A stretch of DNA of 64,000 nt from SIG437 sp045648985 (GTDB lineage Bacteria > Bacillota > Clostridia > UBA1381 > UBA9506): the NCBI GenBank assembly GCA_045648985.1, contig JAZROZ010000002.1, positions 1-64,000 of the forward strand, in the 5' to 3' direction. Within the stretch, counting starts at the first letter, position 1; the number at the start of each line of letters is the position of its first letter. A program made the translations under genes and the position numbers. A model generated the notes under the pieces. It saw only the letters and a list, made by a program, of their open reading frames with translations, had not been told where the DNA came from and did not search any database. Positions 53,887-63,665 of this stretch are shown piece after piece.

Positions 53887-55515
53887 TTATTCTACGGATA
53901 CAATATAATAGTAAATCGGCTGACCGCCGCGATAAACAGTAACATCACAATCGGGGTAAGCTTCTTCTAAATATTCTGATAACAAAGCCGCATCATCATC
54001 TGAAACCTCGTCACCATAATAAACACTGATGATTTCGCTGTCTTCATCTGCCATAGAGCTTAAAATTTCTTTTAAAACTTCAGTCGGGTCTTCGCCAACC
54101 TTTGTGATTTTTCCGCTCTCCAAGCCTAAAATCTTGCCCTTTGGAACAGTTTCGTCGTTGAAATTAAAATCTCTTACAGAATACGTTACAGAGCCTGTTT
54201 TAACAGTTTTTATAATTTCTGTCATTTCATTTTCAACATCTCCAGGTGCCATTGACTCATCAAAAATGAGCTTTGCTGTAATACATTCAGGGATTGAACG
54301 TGTAGGAATAACGATAACGTTTTTGTCGGTCAGTCCCTTAACCTGCTCGGCTGCCATAATGATGTTTTTGTTGTTCGGGAAAATTATAATATTATCAACA
54401 TTTAAGTCCTTAACCGCATTGTAAATATCATCTGTGCTCGGGTTCATTGTCTGACCGCCCTCAATAATACGGTCAATCTCCATATCGGAAAGCAGTGTAC
54501 TAAAACCATCGCCTGATGCAACTGCCGCAAAGCCGTATGCCTTGTGTGGCTCTTCTGCGACTGTAGAAGCCTGAGCGCCGTCTGCAATAGACTCATGCTG
54601 ATAACGCATATTGTCAATTTTAAGATTTGTAAGCTCACCGAGCTTTAAAGCCTGTTCGATAACAAAACCAGGATGATTTGTGTGGATGTGAACTTTAATG
54701 ATGCCGTCATCATCAATAACAACCATAGAATCGCCCTTTGTTTTGATACTGTCAACAAATGACGAGCTATCGTCTTTAGCATACTTTTTATTAATCAAAA
54801 ATTCAGTACAGTATGCAAACTCAATGTCAGTATTAGCACTTGATGCAGCGCTTTGCTTAACGGGTTGAACAGAATCTGCATCGTTAAGCTCAATGATATT
54901 ACCTGTTTCAAGATATGAAAGAGCACCGCGGAGCATATATAAAATACCCTGACCGCCTGCGTCAACAACACCTGCCTGCTTAAGCTGAGGCAAAAGGTTA
55001 GGTGTGTTATCAAGGCTTTTCTGAGCTTCATCTACTGTCGCTTTCATAACAGCGAGCAAATCATTTGTGTTATTTGCTTCTTCTAAAGCCTTGTCAGCGC
55101 CGTCACGTGATACAGAAAGGATTGTGCCCTCCTGTGGCTTCATAACGGCTCTGTATGCTGCGTTAACACCCTCTTTAAAGCCGTTTGCAATATCTAAAGC
55201 TTCGGCGATTTCCATATCCTTTAAGCCCTTTGCCATACCGCGAAAGAGCTGAGATAAAATAACACCTGAGTTACCACGTGCACCACGAAGCGCAGCACCT
55301 GATACAGAGCTCATAACCTCAGAAACAGAAGAAAAATCTTTTGAGCTGAGCTCGCGAACTGCAGCCAAAAATGTCATAGACATATTTGAACCTGTATCAC
55401 CGTCAGGAACGGGGAACACGTTTAAATCGTTTAGGATTTCTTTATTATTACATAAATTGTTTGCGCCGGAAATAAAAGCACTCTTTAGTGCTTCTGCATC
55501 TATTGTATATATCAA
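53887..55515 (-). CDS. DAK2/DegV-type protein YloV (FakA-like fatty acid kinase)
   Basis: A 542-residue cytoplasmic protein. The N-terminal DAK2 (kinase) domain has NVFPVPDGDTGSNMSMTF and RGARGNSGVILSQLFRG; the middle and C-terminal part are DegV-like. In Staphylococcus the homologue FakA phosphorylates fatty acids bound by FakB for phospholipid synthesis, at a similar length (548). A fakB-type gene is not in the window, so the fatty-acid role is inferred from family. The start is TTG at 55515 with GGAGGT eight bases ahead; a nearer ATG leads straight to a stop. It is preceded by the Asp23 gene, the usual YloU-YloV order. Confidence 0.9.
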   Translation of the reverse strand: MIYTIDAEALKSAFISGANNLCNNKEILNDLNVFPVPDGDTGSNMSMTFLAAVRELSSKDFSSVSEVMSSVSGAALRGARGNSGVILSQLFRGMAKGLKDMEIAEALDIANGFKEGVNAAYRAVMKPQEGTILSVSRDGADKALEEANNTNDLLAVMKATVDEAQKSLDNTPNLLPQLKQAGVVDAGGQGILYMLRGALSYLETGNIIELNDADSVQPVKQSAASSANTDIEFAYCTEFLINKKYAKDDSSSFVDSIKTKGDSMVVIDDDGIIKVHIHTNHPGFVIEQALKLGELTNLKIDNMRYQHESIADGAQASTVAEEPHKAYGFAAVASGDGFSTLLSDMEIDRIIEGGQTMNPSTDDIYNAVKDLNVDNIIIFPNNKNIIMAAEQVKGLTDKNVIVIPTRSIPECITAKLIFDESMAPGDVENEMTEIIKTVKTGSVTYSVRDFNFNDETVPKGKILGLESGKITKVGEDPTEVLKEILSSMADEDSEIISVYYGDEVSDDDAALLSEYLEEAYPDCDVTVYRGGQPIYYYIVSVE

Positions 55516-55546
55516 TACATTCTACCTCCAAGTTAACCGAAATTGG

Positions 55547-55900
55547 TTATTCAATTCTGATTCCTTCGACGTTTATTGTCACCTTGCCAACCTTAAAGCC
55601 GGTCATATTTTCAACAGTATAACGAACATTACTTATTATGCTTTCTGATATAACTTTAATGTTAATACCGTATTCCACAATAATATGAAGGTCGATATCT
55701 ATTTTGTCGTTTTCTGTTGTAACCTTTATGCCTTTTGTTATATTATCCCACTTAAGCAGGCTTGCAATGCTGTCTGATGCGTTTTTATAAGCCATACCAA
55801 CAACACCGTAGCAAGTAGTAGCAGTAGCGCCTGCAATTCTGGATATTACGTTATTGGAGATGACAATTGAGCCATGATCGTTTTCTGTTTTTACAGCCAT
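55547..55900 (-). CDS. Asp23/Gls24 family protein (YloU)
   Basis: A 117-residue Asp23/Gls24 family protein. The pattern GSIVISNNVISRIAGATATT, then VVGMA, and the C-terminal NMTGFKVGKVTINVEGI are typical. Family members are alkaline-shock or envelope-stress proteins; the YloU type sits upstream of yloV. No signal peptide or membrane anchor is present. GGAGGAATATAA precedes the ATG. The yloV-type gene starts 31 bp downstream, so the two are cotranscribed. Confidence 0.9.
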   Translation of the reverse strand: MAVKTENDHGSIVISNNVISRIAGATATTCYGVVGMAYKNASDSIASLLKWDNITKGIKVTTENDKIDIDLHIIVEYGINIKVISESIISNVRYTVENMTGFKVGKVTINVEGIRIE

Positions 55901-56011
55901 TTATATTCCTCCTTTTAAGCACAAAAATAAATATACCTAATTTATTATACCATTAATTTTTAAAAATTACCAGCTATTTTTTATATTTTTATTAAAATAA
56001 TTATAAAATGG

Positions 56012-56041
56012 TTGAGTTTACTGTGTTTTATGTGTTATACT
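56012..56041 (+). promoter_or_regulatory. Likely promoter of the SbcD/YhaN-like operon
   Basis: TTGAGT (56012-56017) and TATACT (56036-56041) are spaced by 18 bp, 39 bases before the GTG at 56081. Confidence 0.6.
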
Positions 56042-56080
56042 ATAGTATATTATATTATATGCAGAAAAGAGGTAATAAGA

Positions 56081-57133
56081 GTGCCTTTAAAAATATTGCA
56101 TTGTGCAGATTTGCACCTAGATACAGTTTTTGGGGAGCTTTCAGAAAGCTCTGCTAAATGCCGCAGAGAAGATTTGCGCTCTGCTTTTAATAAAATTATA
56201 TCATCAGCAAAAGAAAACAATGTCGATATGCTCATAATAAGCGGTGATTTGTTTGACGAGGGAGTAACTCGCCACACAGTAAAATTCGTTAAAGAAAAGC
56301 TGAAAGAATTGTCCCACATTCCTGTATATATATGTGCGGGAAACCACGACCCCAAAACGTCAGATTCATATTATTCCTTAGAAGATTTTGGAAAGCACGT
56401 TCATGTGTTTGATACTCATATGGAATGGATTGAAAAAGATGAATATGATATCTACGGCATGTCGTTTGGCGAGGCAAAAGTAAATGACTCATTTTTAGCA
56501 GGGTTTAAGGTGAAAAATCCCGATAAAATCAATATAATGGTGATGCACGGCGACTTTACATCAAATGACTATAACTTAATTACAAAATCGCAGATTAAAG
56601 AAAGCGGAATAGATTATTTAGCGCTAGGTCACATACATAAATATGAAAAAATTGATGCAGACGGGGCGCTGGCTGTCTATCCGGGATGCCCTGAGGGAAG
56701 AGGCTTTGACGAAACGGGAGATAAAGGAGTAGTTTTAGCAGAAATCAAAAAGCATAAAAAGGATATAACATTTCTGCCTATCTCAAGACGAAAATATCAC
56801 GAGCTTTTAGTTGATGTTAATGATTTAGGCGATAACTTATCAGTCTGTGAAAAAATAAAAGAGCAAATAAATGAAAATGATTTATATAAAATTGTGCTCA
56901 CAGGCGAAACAGATTTTGAACCTGACGGTGACGTTATAAAGGATAATTTAGATGCTTTTTTTGTAAAGGTGTATGATAAAACAAGACCAAAAATTGACCT
57001 TTTAAAATCAGCCGAAGAATTTTCGTTAAAAGGCTTGTTCATAAAAAAAGCGTTGGAAAAAATCGAGAATGACGGCGATGAAACTGACAAAATGGCACTT
57101 AAAATCGGACTTGGTGCAATAGAGGGACGGTGA
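56081..57133 (+). CDS. SbcD/YhaO-type DNA exonuclease subunit
   Basis: A 350-residue metallophosphoesterase of the SbcD/Mre11 type. Metal-binding motifs in order are LHCADLHLD (DxH), ISGDLFDEG (GD), CAGNHDPK (GNHD), VMHGDFT and LGHIHKYE (GHxH). A C-terminal cap region follows. It probably works as the nuclease with the SMC-like ATPase encoded next, comparable to Bacillus YhaO-YhaN or SbcD-SbcC, to process DNA ends. I start at the GTG at 56081 with AGAGGT ahead, since the fold begins there; the upstream in-frame codons are hydrophobic and lie between promoter and gene. The partner gene starts 4 bp after the stop. Confidence 0.85.
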   Translation: MPLKILHCADLHLDTVFGELSESSAKCRREDLRSAFNKIISSAKENNVDMLIISGDLFDEGVTRHTVKFVKEKLKELSHIPVYICAGNHDPKTSDSYYSLEDFGKHVHVFDTHMEWIEKDEYDIYGMSFGEAKVNDSFLAGFKVKNPDKINIMVMHGDFTSNDYNLITKSQIKESGIDYLALGHIHKYEKIDADGALAVYPGCPEGRGFDETGDKGVVLAEIKKHKKDITFLPISRRKYHELLVDVNDLGDNLSVCEKIKEQINENDLYKIVLTGETDFEPDGDVIKDNLDAFFVKVYDKTRPKIDLLKSAEEFSLKGLFIKKALEKIENDGDETDKMALKIGLGAIEGR

Positions 57134-57137
57134 AGAA

Positions 57138-59291
57138 ATGATAATAGAAAAAATCGAGATAGGAGCTTTCGGAAAGCTCAAGGATTTTTCTATGGACTTA
57201 AATAGCGGTGTAAATGTAATATACGGCGAAAACGAAGCAGGAAAAAGCACAATATGTACTTTCTTATATGCGATGTTTTATGACCTGCCCTCATCAAAGC
57301 AGAAATATTCTCTTCGTGAAGACTTAAGAAGAAGATATCAAAGCTGGTCAGGCGAGCAGATGGAAGGCGGTGTCTATTTTTCTCACGAAGATAAAAAATA
57401 TGTCTTGAAAAGAAAGATTGGAAAAACACCAAAGGGCTCAAAAGTTCAGCTTTTAGACGCAGAAACGTGGGAAGAAATCACAGACGAAAGAAAAGAAGAG
57501 CCGGGAAAATATTTCTTTGGTGTGGGCGAAGACGGATTTTTAAAAACCTTATATATAAGCCAGCTCGGTGCACAGATTAAAAAAGAAAAAGACGATGAAA
57601 TAATAAAACGTCTTTCAAACCTAAGACAGAGCGGCGACGAGGATATTTCCTATCAAAAGACTTTAGACAGATTAAATAAACAAAAGCACACACTCATTTC
57701 AGTAGGTGGCGGTGCAGGAAAGATAGTTGCACTTAAAAAAGAAAACGAACAGCTTAGAGGAAAGCTTGCAGATGTTTTAGAGTCAGAAAAAATATATAAA
57801 GAGGCACTTTCCAAAAAACACGATGCCGAAAATAAAAAAGAAGAGCTTTTGATAAAACAAAAAGAGCTTGAAACGTCAAAAGCACTCACGAAAAAATATG
57901 AAAACTATAAGCTTTTGCAAAAGGCAAAGGAAGATTTAAAAGCACTTTTGGAAGTAACAGAAAATATAAAAGAAGCTTTTTTGGAGTCAAGCAGTAAAAT
58001 AGAAGAATTAAGGTTAAAGGAAAAAGAGTTTGAGTTTTTGGAAAATGCAGACGAAGAAACTGTAAAAATTCTCTCAGATGCCGAAAAGAAAACTGTCGTG
58101 CTTGAACAAAAGCTCGCTTTAATAAACGAAAAAAATATCGAGGCAGAAAAAATAGAAAACGAAATAGAAAGTCTTAAAACAGATAAAGAGGGTAAAATGA
58201 ACAAAGGCTTTTTATGCGCAGGTATAGCAGTATTTTGTTCAAGCATAGTGCTTGCTTTTTTGCTGTTGCCTTTGTCTTTAATTGGCATAATCCCTGCCTT
58301 AATACTCATTACCTTAGCAATAATACCGATTTATCACAATAAGGAAAGAAAAGAAAAAATAAACGAGCTTTTCTTAAAGCTATCTGCAATAAAACCAACT
58401 CCCGAAGAAGAAAATGCTATTTTAAAAGAGCTTAAAGAAGAAAAGGAAAATATAGACAAAATTTTAAAGCGAACAAGATGTACAGACAGCTCTGACCTTT
58501 TAAGGAAAATATCAGAAAAGAAAAATTTAAAAGATATTATAACTGCTTGCGAAAATGAAAATTCACTCATAAGAGATAATTTGGAAAAAGCCGAAAAAGA
58601 GATAGAAATTTTAAATGAAAAATCACAGATTTCATACTATCCTGAGGGTGTAATCAATATTGAAGGTCCAACCGCCCAGCAAACTCAAAGCGAGCTTTTG
58701 AAATTGTCAGAAGAAATGCTGATGTGTGAAAAAAGGCTGACAGAAGCAGAAACAACGCTTTTATCGCTATCAAAAGAAGAGCAAAGCTCAACCGATATTA
58801 AAAATTTGATTGAAGTAAATAATGAAGAAATAGGGGAGCTTTCAAAAACGTATGAAGCCATAGAAAAAGCGATTGTAATGATAGAGGAGTGCTATGGAGT
58901 TTTAAGAAACGACTTTGCACCGCTCCTTTCAGAAAAGGTAAAGGAAGCCGTGAGCTTTTTAACCGACGGAAAATATACAGACGTGCGTGTCGCAGATGAT
59001 TATAGCTTAAAGGTGCAATCAAAAGCTGATATAATCGATGCAGACTACTTATCAGGCGGTACATATGATATTTTGTATTTGGCACTAAGACTCGGCATTT
59101 CAAAGGTAATTTCAGATGGCGGCGCTCCCGTGCTGATTTTAGACGATGCTTTCTTGCAGTTTGACGATAAACGTACAAAAAAGGCTGCCGAGTATATAAT
59201 GGAAAAAGGTGCAAATCAGGTTTTATACTTCACGTGCCACGAAAACCAAACAGGTATTTTCGGTAGTAAATCAGAAGTAATAAAGATTTAA
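57138..59291 (+). CDS. YhaN/SbcC-like SMC-type ATPase, short form
   Basis: A 717-residue ABC-type ATPase with long coiled coils. Walker A is GENEAGKSTICTF (residues 31-43), within IEIGAFGKLKDFSMDL, as in AAA_27/YhaN. A coiled coil follows (about 180-330), then a pair of adjacent hydrophobic helices (about 357-400, FLCAGIAVFCSSIVLAFLLL), then a second coiled coil. The C-terminal ATPase half has the signature YLSGGTYDILYLAL and Walker B VLILDDAFLQFD. YhaN-like proteins are usually longer (about 900-1000), so the coils are short. The membrane-type hairpin at the apex suggests a membrane-bound DNA-processing pair with the nuclease gene just upstream. Confidence 0.85.
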   Translation: MIIEKIEIGAFGKLKDFSMDLNSGVNVIYGENEAGKSTICTFLYAMFYDLPSSKQKYSLREDLRRRYQSWSGEQMEGGVYFSHEDKKYVLKRKIGKTPKGSKVQLLDAETWEEITDERKEEPGKYFFGVGEDGFLKTLYISQLGAQIKKEKDDEIIKRLSNLRQSGDEDISYQKTLDRLNKQKHTLISVGGGAGKIVALKKENEQLRGKLADVLESEKIYKEALSKKHDAENKKEELLIKQKELETSKALTKKYENYKLLQKAKEDLKALLEVTENIKEAFLESSSKIEELRLKEKEFEFLENADEETVKILSDAEKKTVVLEQKLALINEKNIEAEKIENEIESLKTDKEGKMNKGFLCAGIAVFCSSIVLAFLLLPLSLIGIIPALILITLAIIPIYHNKERKEKINELFLKLSAIKPTPEEENAILKELKEEKENIDKILKRTRCTDSSDLLRKISEKKNLKDIITACENENSLIRDNLEKAEKEIEILNEKSQISYYPEGVINIEGPTAQQTQSELLKLSEEMLMCEKRLTEAETTLLSLSKEEQSSTDIKNLIEVNNEEIGELSKTYEAIEKAIVMIEECYGVLRNDFAPLLSEKVKEAVSFLTDGKYTDVRVADDYSLKVQSKADIIDADYLSGGTYDILYLALRLGISKVISDGGAPVLILDDAFLQFDDKRTKKAAEYIMEKGANQVLYFTCHENQTGIFGSKSEVIKI

Positions 59292-59303
59292 AGGAGAAAA
59301 AAG

Positions 59304-60662
59304 ATGCAAAGAATAAGGCTCATCATAGCAATCTGCGCCTGCAGGGCAGGTATATTTGTAAGTAAGCTGCTCGGAAAAGCAGGCTCATCAATGCCCGGAA
59401 ATTTAGCACTTAAGATATGTCCCAATATTCTTACCCTGCTTTCAAAACAAGTAAAGAAAGAGATAATTGCAGTTTGTGGTACAAACGGAAAAACAACCAC
59501 AAACAATATGATTTATGAATACCTGACATCAAACGGCTACAGGGTTGTGTGCAATAACGTGGGAGCAAATATGATATACGGCATAGCATGTGCTTTTGCA
59601 GCGGCTAGCTCCATAACAGGAAAGCTAAAAGCCGATTTTGCGTGTCTGGAGATTGACGAAGCATCAGCGGTTAAAGTATTTCAGTTTTTTGCACCGCATA
59701 AAATGGTAGTGACAAACCTTTTCCGTGACCAGATTGACCGCTACGGCGAGATTGATATGACGGTTGACTATTTAAAAAGAGCTTTGGAAAAAGCAAAAGA
59801 CACAGAACTCATTTTAAACGGCGATGACCCTGTATTGATGAAACTGGTTGGCGAGAACAGGAAGTGTTATTATATTGGCGTTGATGAAGATGTAACAAAA
59901 ACAATATGTGACTCAGACGACGGAAGATTTTGCCCTGTATGTGACACACCGCTGTCTTATGAATATAATCACTACAGTCAGCTTGGTAAATTCAGTTGCA
60001 AAAACTGTGGCTTTAAAAGATGCCAGCTTGATTTTAAGATAAAAGACGTAGATTTATCCGGCGGAATTAAGTTTAATATATATTCAGGTGATGATGTAAT
60101 AGATTTCAGTGTAAACTACAGAGGTTTTTATAACGTATATAACATCGCCATTTCTTACTGTACGGCTAAACTCGTTTTAGGTAAGCTTGATAACTATAAA
60201 GAAGTGCTTTCATCGTATAAATCACAGACAGGACGAATGGAAGAAATCGATATCGGCAAAAAGGTAATACTAAATCTTTCAAAAAATCCCGCAGGTTTCA
60301 ATCAGGGAATAGACACAGTTTTAAAAGATACAAAAAATAAAAAGGTCATCTTAATAGGAATAAACGATAATGCAGGTGACGGAAAAGATATTTCATGGCT
60401 TTGGGATGTATGCTTTGAAAGGCTAAAAAGAAGAGATATAAAAAGGCTTATCCTTTGCGGAATGAGAGTTGACGATTTGGCAGTAAGACTTAAATACGGT
60501 GGTTTTGACGAAAAAATGTTAAAGAAATTCTATACATTAAAAGAGGCTGCAACAGAAATCACAAAGGAAAATGAAGACATCTGCTATGCGCTCGTAAATT
60601 ACACAGTTGTGTTTAAGCTTTCAGAAGAGCTAAAAGAGCTTTCAAAGGAGGTAGAGAAATGA
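59304..60662 (+). CDS. murT: Lipid II isoglutaminyl synthase subunit MurT
   Basis: A 452-residue Mur-ligase-like protein. With GatD it amidates D-glutamate of lipid II in the peptidoglycan precursor. Motifs are the ATP-binding VCGTNGKTTTNNM (near residue 60), the DEASAVKVFQFF region, TNLFRDQIDRYGEID, and the MurT-specific zinc-ribbon insertion with two Cys pairs (FCPVCDTPLSYEY and SCKNCGFKRC). The C-terminal part has ILIGINDNAGDGKDISWLWD. It is in the typical murT-gatD operon and overlaps gatD by four bases (ATGA). AAGGAGAAAA precedes the ATG. It starts 12 bp after the YhaN-like gene and may be read through from that promoter. Confidence 0.95.
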   Translation: MQRIRLIIAICACRAGIFVSKLLGKAGSSMPGNLALKICPNILTLLSKQVKKEIIAVCGTNGKTTTNNMIYEYLTSNGYRVVCNNVGANMIYGIACAFAAASSITGKLKADFACLEIDEASAVKVFQFFAPHKMVVTNLFRDQIDRYGEIDMTVDYLKRALEKAKDTELILNGDDPVLMKLVGENRKCYYIGVDEDVTKTICDSDDGRFCPVCDTPLSYEYNHYSQLGKFSCKNCGFKRCQLDFKIKDVDLSGGIKFNIYSGDDVIDFSVNYRGFYNVYNIAISYCTAKLVLGKLDNYKEVLSSYKSQTGRMEEIDIGKKVILNLSKNPAGFNQGIDTVLKDTKNKKVILIGINDNAGDGKDISWLWDVCFERLKRRDIKRLILCGMRVDDLAVRLKYGGFDEKMLKKFYTLKEAATEITKENEDICYALVNYTVVFKLSEELKELSKEVEK

Positions 60663-61387
60663 GTTATTCCATAAAAATAGGACATCTCTTCCCCGACATC
60701 TTAAATATGTACGGCGATAAGGGTAACATAGCGGCACTAAAGAACAGAATGAAATGGCGCGGTATGGAAGCCGAAGTTTGTGAAGTGTTAAAAGGCGATA
60801 ATTTTGATTTTACAGACTTTGATATCATCCTTTTGGGCGGCGGTGCTGAAAAAGATGATGTGTTAGCATGCGAGCTTTTAAGAGCAAAAAAAGAAGAGCT
60901 CAAGGCATATATCGAAAATGGCGGTGTGCTCTTAGCAACTTGTGGTGGCTTTTCAATCCTCGGTAACTACTTCAAAATAAAGGACGAAAAGATAGACGGT
61001 CTTTCTGTTTTGGATATTGATTCAAGCTATGATGAGCGTTTTATTGGAAATATCGTGATTGAAACTGAAATAACTGGCAAATCTTTGAAAGTCTGTGGCT
61101 TTGAAAATCATAGCCAGAGAACTGATATAAAAGGCTATATGCCGTTTGGTAAGGTGCTGACAGGCAGCGGTAACAACGGAAAGGATAAAACGTGCGGTGT
61201 AGTATATAAAAACCTAATCGGCACATATATTCACGGACCACTGCTTCCTAAAAATCCCGAAATTGCAGACTTTCTGATTGAAAAGGCAATCGAGAAAAAA
61301 TACGGCGAAAAGCCAATGCTTTTACCACTTGACGATACACTTGAAAACCAGGCTTTAGACTATAGCATAAAAAGATTTTGTGAGTAA
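60659..61387 (+). CDS. gatD: Lipid II isoglutaminyl synthase glutaminase subunit GatD
   Basis: A 242-residue class I glutamine amidotransferase that supplies ammonia to MurT. The nucleophile is Cys in LLATCGGFSILGNYF (about residue 97), and the late HGPLLPKNPEIADFLI carries the catalytic His. The start (IKIGHLFPDILNMYGDKGNI) is the GatD/CobB-like signature. The ATG overlaps the murT stop (ATGA), giving translational coupling. The strong terminator at 61396-61426 ends the unit. Confidence 0.95.
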   Translation: MSYSIKIGHLFPDILNMYGDKGNIAALKNRMKWRGMEAEVCEVLKGDNFDFTDFDIILLGGGAEKDDVLACELLRAKKEELKAYIENGGVLLATCGGFSILGNYFKIKDEKIDGLSVLDIDSSYDERFIGNIVIETEITGKSLKVCGFENHSQRTDIKGYMPFGKVLTGSGNNGKDKTCGVVYKNLIGTYIHGPLLPKNPEIADFLIEKAIEKKYGEKPMLLPLDDTLENQALDYSIKRFCE

Positions 61388-61395
61388 AACATAAT

Positions 61396-61426
61396 AAAAA
61401 GCTGAACGATTTTCGTTCAGCTTTTT
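61396..61426. terminator. Bidirectional terminator between gatD and pheA
   Basis: A perfect 14-bp stem (61396-61409 with 61413-61426, loop TTT) begins with five A and ends with five T residues. It ends gatD on the plus strand and the convergent pheA on the minus strand. Confidence 0.92.
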
Positions 61427-61434
61427 ACATTGTA

Positions 61435-62574
61435 TTAAACTTCTGAGTAGCTTCCAAGATATGTAAACTGTTCATTTTCATCGGAAAGTGATGATAAAAG
61501 CTTGATAACTTCTTCGTCATAGATGGATGCCACCATATCAAAATAGAACATAAACTCAAAATCAGTGCCGGGAATAGGGCGGCTTTCAAGTTTAGTAAGG
61601 TTTAAGCCGAGCGCTGAGAATTTTGCAATTAATTCATAAAGTGCACCGGGTTTATGTGATGCTGTGAGCATTAAGCTCGTTTTGTCAGCTCCAGGATAAA
61701 TCTCAAGGTCTTTTGAAATACAGATAAAACGCGTATAGTTGTTATCATTGTCCTGTACGTTTTCAGCTGCAACACAAAGCCCGTAAATTGCCGCGCAATC
61801 CTTTGATGACAGAGCCGCAACATCGCACCTTTCGGAATCTTTTACCATTTTAGCAGCGATTGCCGTATTTTCACAAACAGTAATTTTAGCAAACGGGAAT
61901 TTCTTTAAGAATTCACTTGATTGACCGATTGCCTGCTCGTGAGAAAAGATTTCCTTGATGTCTTCTGTTTTGCAGCCTGGTTTTACTAAAAGAGAGTGGT
62001 TAACTCTATATTTTATGCTCTTTGTAATATAGAATTTATACTTCTTCATAAGGTCATAAACCTTATTAACAGAGCCGTATGAGCTGTTCTCAATAGGGAG
62101 TATTCCATATTCACACAAGCCTTTTTCAACTGCAGAGAAAACACCCTCAAAGTTGTTAAAGTACATAATAGACGGAAGAGAGAAAAGCTTATCACACACA
62201 ATCTGTGAGTATGCCCCCTCAACACCCTGACATGCAACTACAGCTTTTTTTGGAAACATTTTAGGTGTTTTTTCTATTGCATTTTTGATTTTTTCTAAAA
62301 GCTCGCTTTCCTTTGCCATATATTGAAGCTGATATGAACGGCTCAGGTCAAAAAGAGTTGAGTAGAGGACCTTAACCTGACTCTGCAGGTCATCACCTAC
62401 GAGATTTGCAACACGGTTTACTATTTCACGTTCTCTTGATTTGTTTAATATTACTGCATTTTCCTTTTTCTTAACCTCTGCAACCTTTAGGGCGCAATCC
62501 ATACGTTTTTTAAAGAGCGAAGCAAGCTCTGTATCAATGGAATCGATTTCGTTTCTTATTTCTTCTAAATTCAT
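61435..62574 (-). CDS. pheA: Chorismate mutase / prephenate dehydratase (P-protein)
   Basis: A 379-residue bifunctional enzyme that converts chorismate to prephenate and then to phenylpyruvate for phenylalanine. Residues 1-85 are the AroQ-type mutase (LEEIRNEIDSIDTELASLFK). The dehydratase domain follows (VACQGVEGAYSQIV, GILPIENSSYGSVNKVYDLM, then CDVAALSSKDCAAIYGL). A C-terminal ACT domain (SHKPGALYELIAKFSALGLN, with the ESRP phenylalanine-binding motif in KLESRPIPGTDF) suggests feedback inhibition. I use the ATG at 62574, with GGGAGGG ahead; an upstream TTG would include that site. Its ATG overlaps the aroC stop (ATGA), so it is the last gene of an aroA-aroC-pheA operon. Confidence 0.95.
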   Translation of the reverse strand: MNLEEIRNEIDSIDTELASLFKKRMDCALKVAEVKKKENAVILNKSREREIVNRVANLVGDDLQSQVKVLYSTLFDLSRSYQLQYMAKESELLEKIKNAIEKTPKMFPKKAVVACQGVEGAYSQIVCDKLFSLPSIMYFNNFEGVFSAVEKGLCEYGILPIENSSYGSVNKVYDLMKKYKFYITKSIKYRVNHSLLVKPGCKTEDIKEIFSHEQAIGQSSEFLKKFPFAKITVCENTAIAAKMVKDSERCDVAALSSKDCAAIYGLCVAAENVQDNDNNYTRFICISKDLEIYPGADKTSLMLTASHKPGALYELIAKFSALGLNLTKLESRPIPGTDFEFMFYFDMVASIYDEEVIKLLSSLSDENEQFTYLGSYSEV

Positions 62575-63665
62575 TTTCTTCCCTCCCAAGAAATCATTAA
62601 ATCTAAAATCGCGAGCGCTGCTATTGCCTCAATGCAAGGCACAGCACGTTGCACTATGCAAGGGTCATGACGACCAACTATTTTAAGTTTTGCATTTTCA
62701 TTATTTTTAAGGCTTATAGAATCCTGCTCCTTTGCTATTGACGGAGTAGGCTTAAATGCTGTGCGGAACAAAAGGGGCATACCTGTTGATAATCCTCCAA
62801 TCACACCGCCATGATTGTTTGTTTTAGTTTTGATATTTCCGCTTTCTTCATAGTAATATGCATCGTTGTGCTCGCTTCCGCGCATATCGGCTGCCCTAAA
62901 CCCTGCACCAAACTCTATGCCGCGTACTGCAGGGATGCCGAATACGATTTTTGCAATCATATTTTCTATGCCGTCAAACATCGGCTCGCCGATACCGACA
63001 GGAAGACCAATTGCACAACACTCAATCACACCGCCGACGGAATCACCATCTGCTTTGGCATCTAAGATAGCCCTTTTCATTTCTTCACCTGCACTATCCG
63101 ATAAAACAGGGAAGTCCTTTTCGGTTATTTCTAAAAGAGTATCCTTTTTAATATTAACTCCGTCAAAAGCCTCATCACTAAAACCTGCAATCTTTAAAAT
63201 GTGAGCACCAATCGTGATGCCCTTTTTTTCTAAAATCTCTTTTGCTATTGCACCTGCAAAGCACAAGGGAGCGGTGAGCCTGCCTGAAAAATGTCCGCCG
63301 CCCGATATGTCATTTGCGCCTTTATATTTGATAAATGCAGGATAGTCTGCATGTGACGGACGCGGCATATCTATTAAATTATCATAATCAGCTGAACGTA
63401 TGTTTTCATTTCTAATAACTGCACAGAGCGGAGCACCGCAGGTTTTTCCGTTTTTTAATCCTGAAAGAATTTCAGGTGCGTCTTTCTCATTTCGCCCTGT
63501 AGAAAGATTGTTCTTTCCAGGTGCGCGCCTTAGCATAAACTTCTGCACGTTTAAAAGGTCAATTTTCTCGTTTGCAGGAAGTCCGTCAATAACGACACCA
63601 ATCGCCTCTGAGTGAGACTGTCCGAAAATTGAGATTTTAACATTTTCACCGATGTTAGAGGACAT
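62571..63665 (-). CDS. aroC: Chorismate synthase
   Basis: A 364-residue FMN-dependent lyase making chorismate from EPSP, the last step of the shikimate pathway. Signatures are FGQSHSEAIGVVIDGLPAN, RRAPGKNNLSTGRNEKDAPE, the RPSHADYPAFIKYKG and DISGGGHFSGRLTAPLCFAG blocks and the late GRHDPCIVQRAVPC. The length is normal. The start is at 63665 with a GGAGGTG site that lies inside the end of aroA; a GTG three codons earlier is less likely. It overlaps aroA by 11 bp and pheA by 4 bp, so the three genes are coupled. Confidence 0.96.
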   Translation of the reverse strand: MSSNIGENVKISIFGQSHSEAIGVVIDGLPANEKIDLLNVQKFMLRRAPGKNNLSTGRNEKDAPEILSGLKNGKTCGAPLCAVIRNENIRSADYDNLIDMPRPSHADYPAFIKYKGANDISGGGHFSGRLTAPLCFAGAIAKEILEKKGITIGAHILKIAGFSDEAFDGVNIKKDTLLEITEKDFPVLSDSAGEEMKRAILDAKADGDSVGGVIECCAIGLPVGIGEPMFDGIENMIAKIVFGIPAVRGIEFGAGFRAADMRGSEHNDAYYYEESGNIKTKTNNHGGVIGGLSTGMPLLFRTAFKPTPSIAKEQDSISLKNNENAKLKIVGRHDPCIVQRAVPCIEAIAALAILDLMISWEGRK

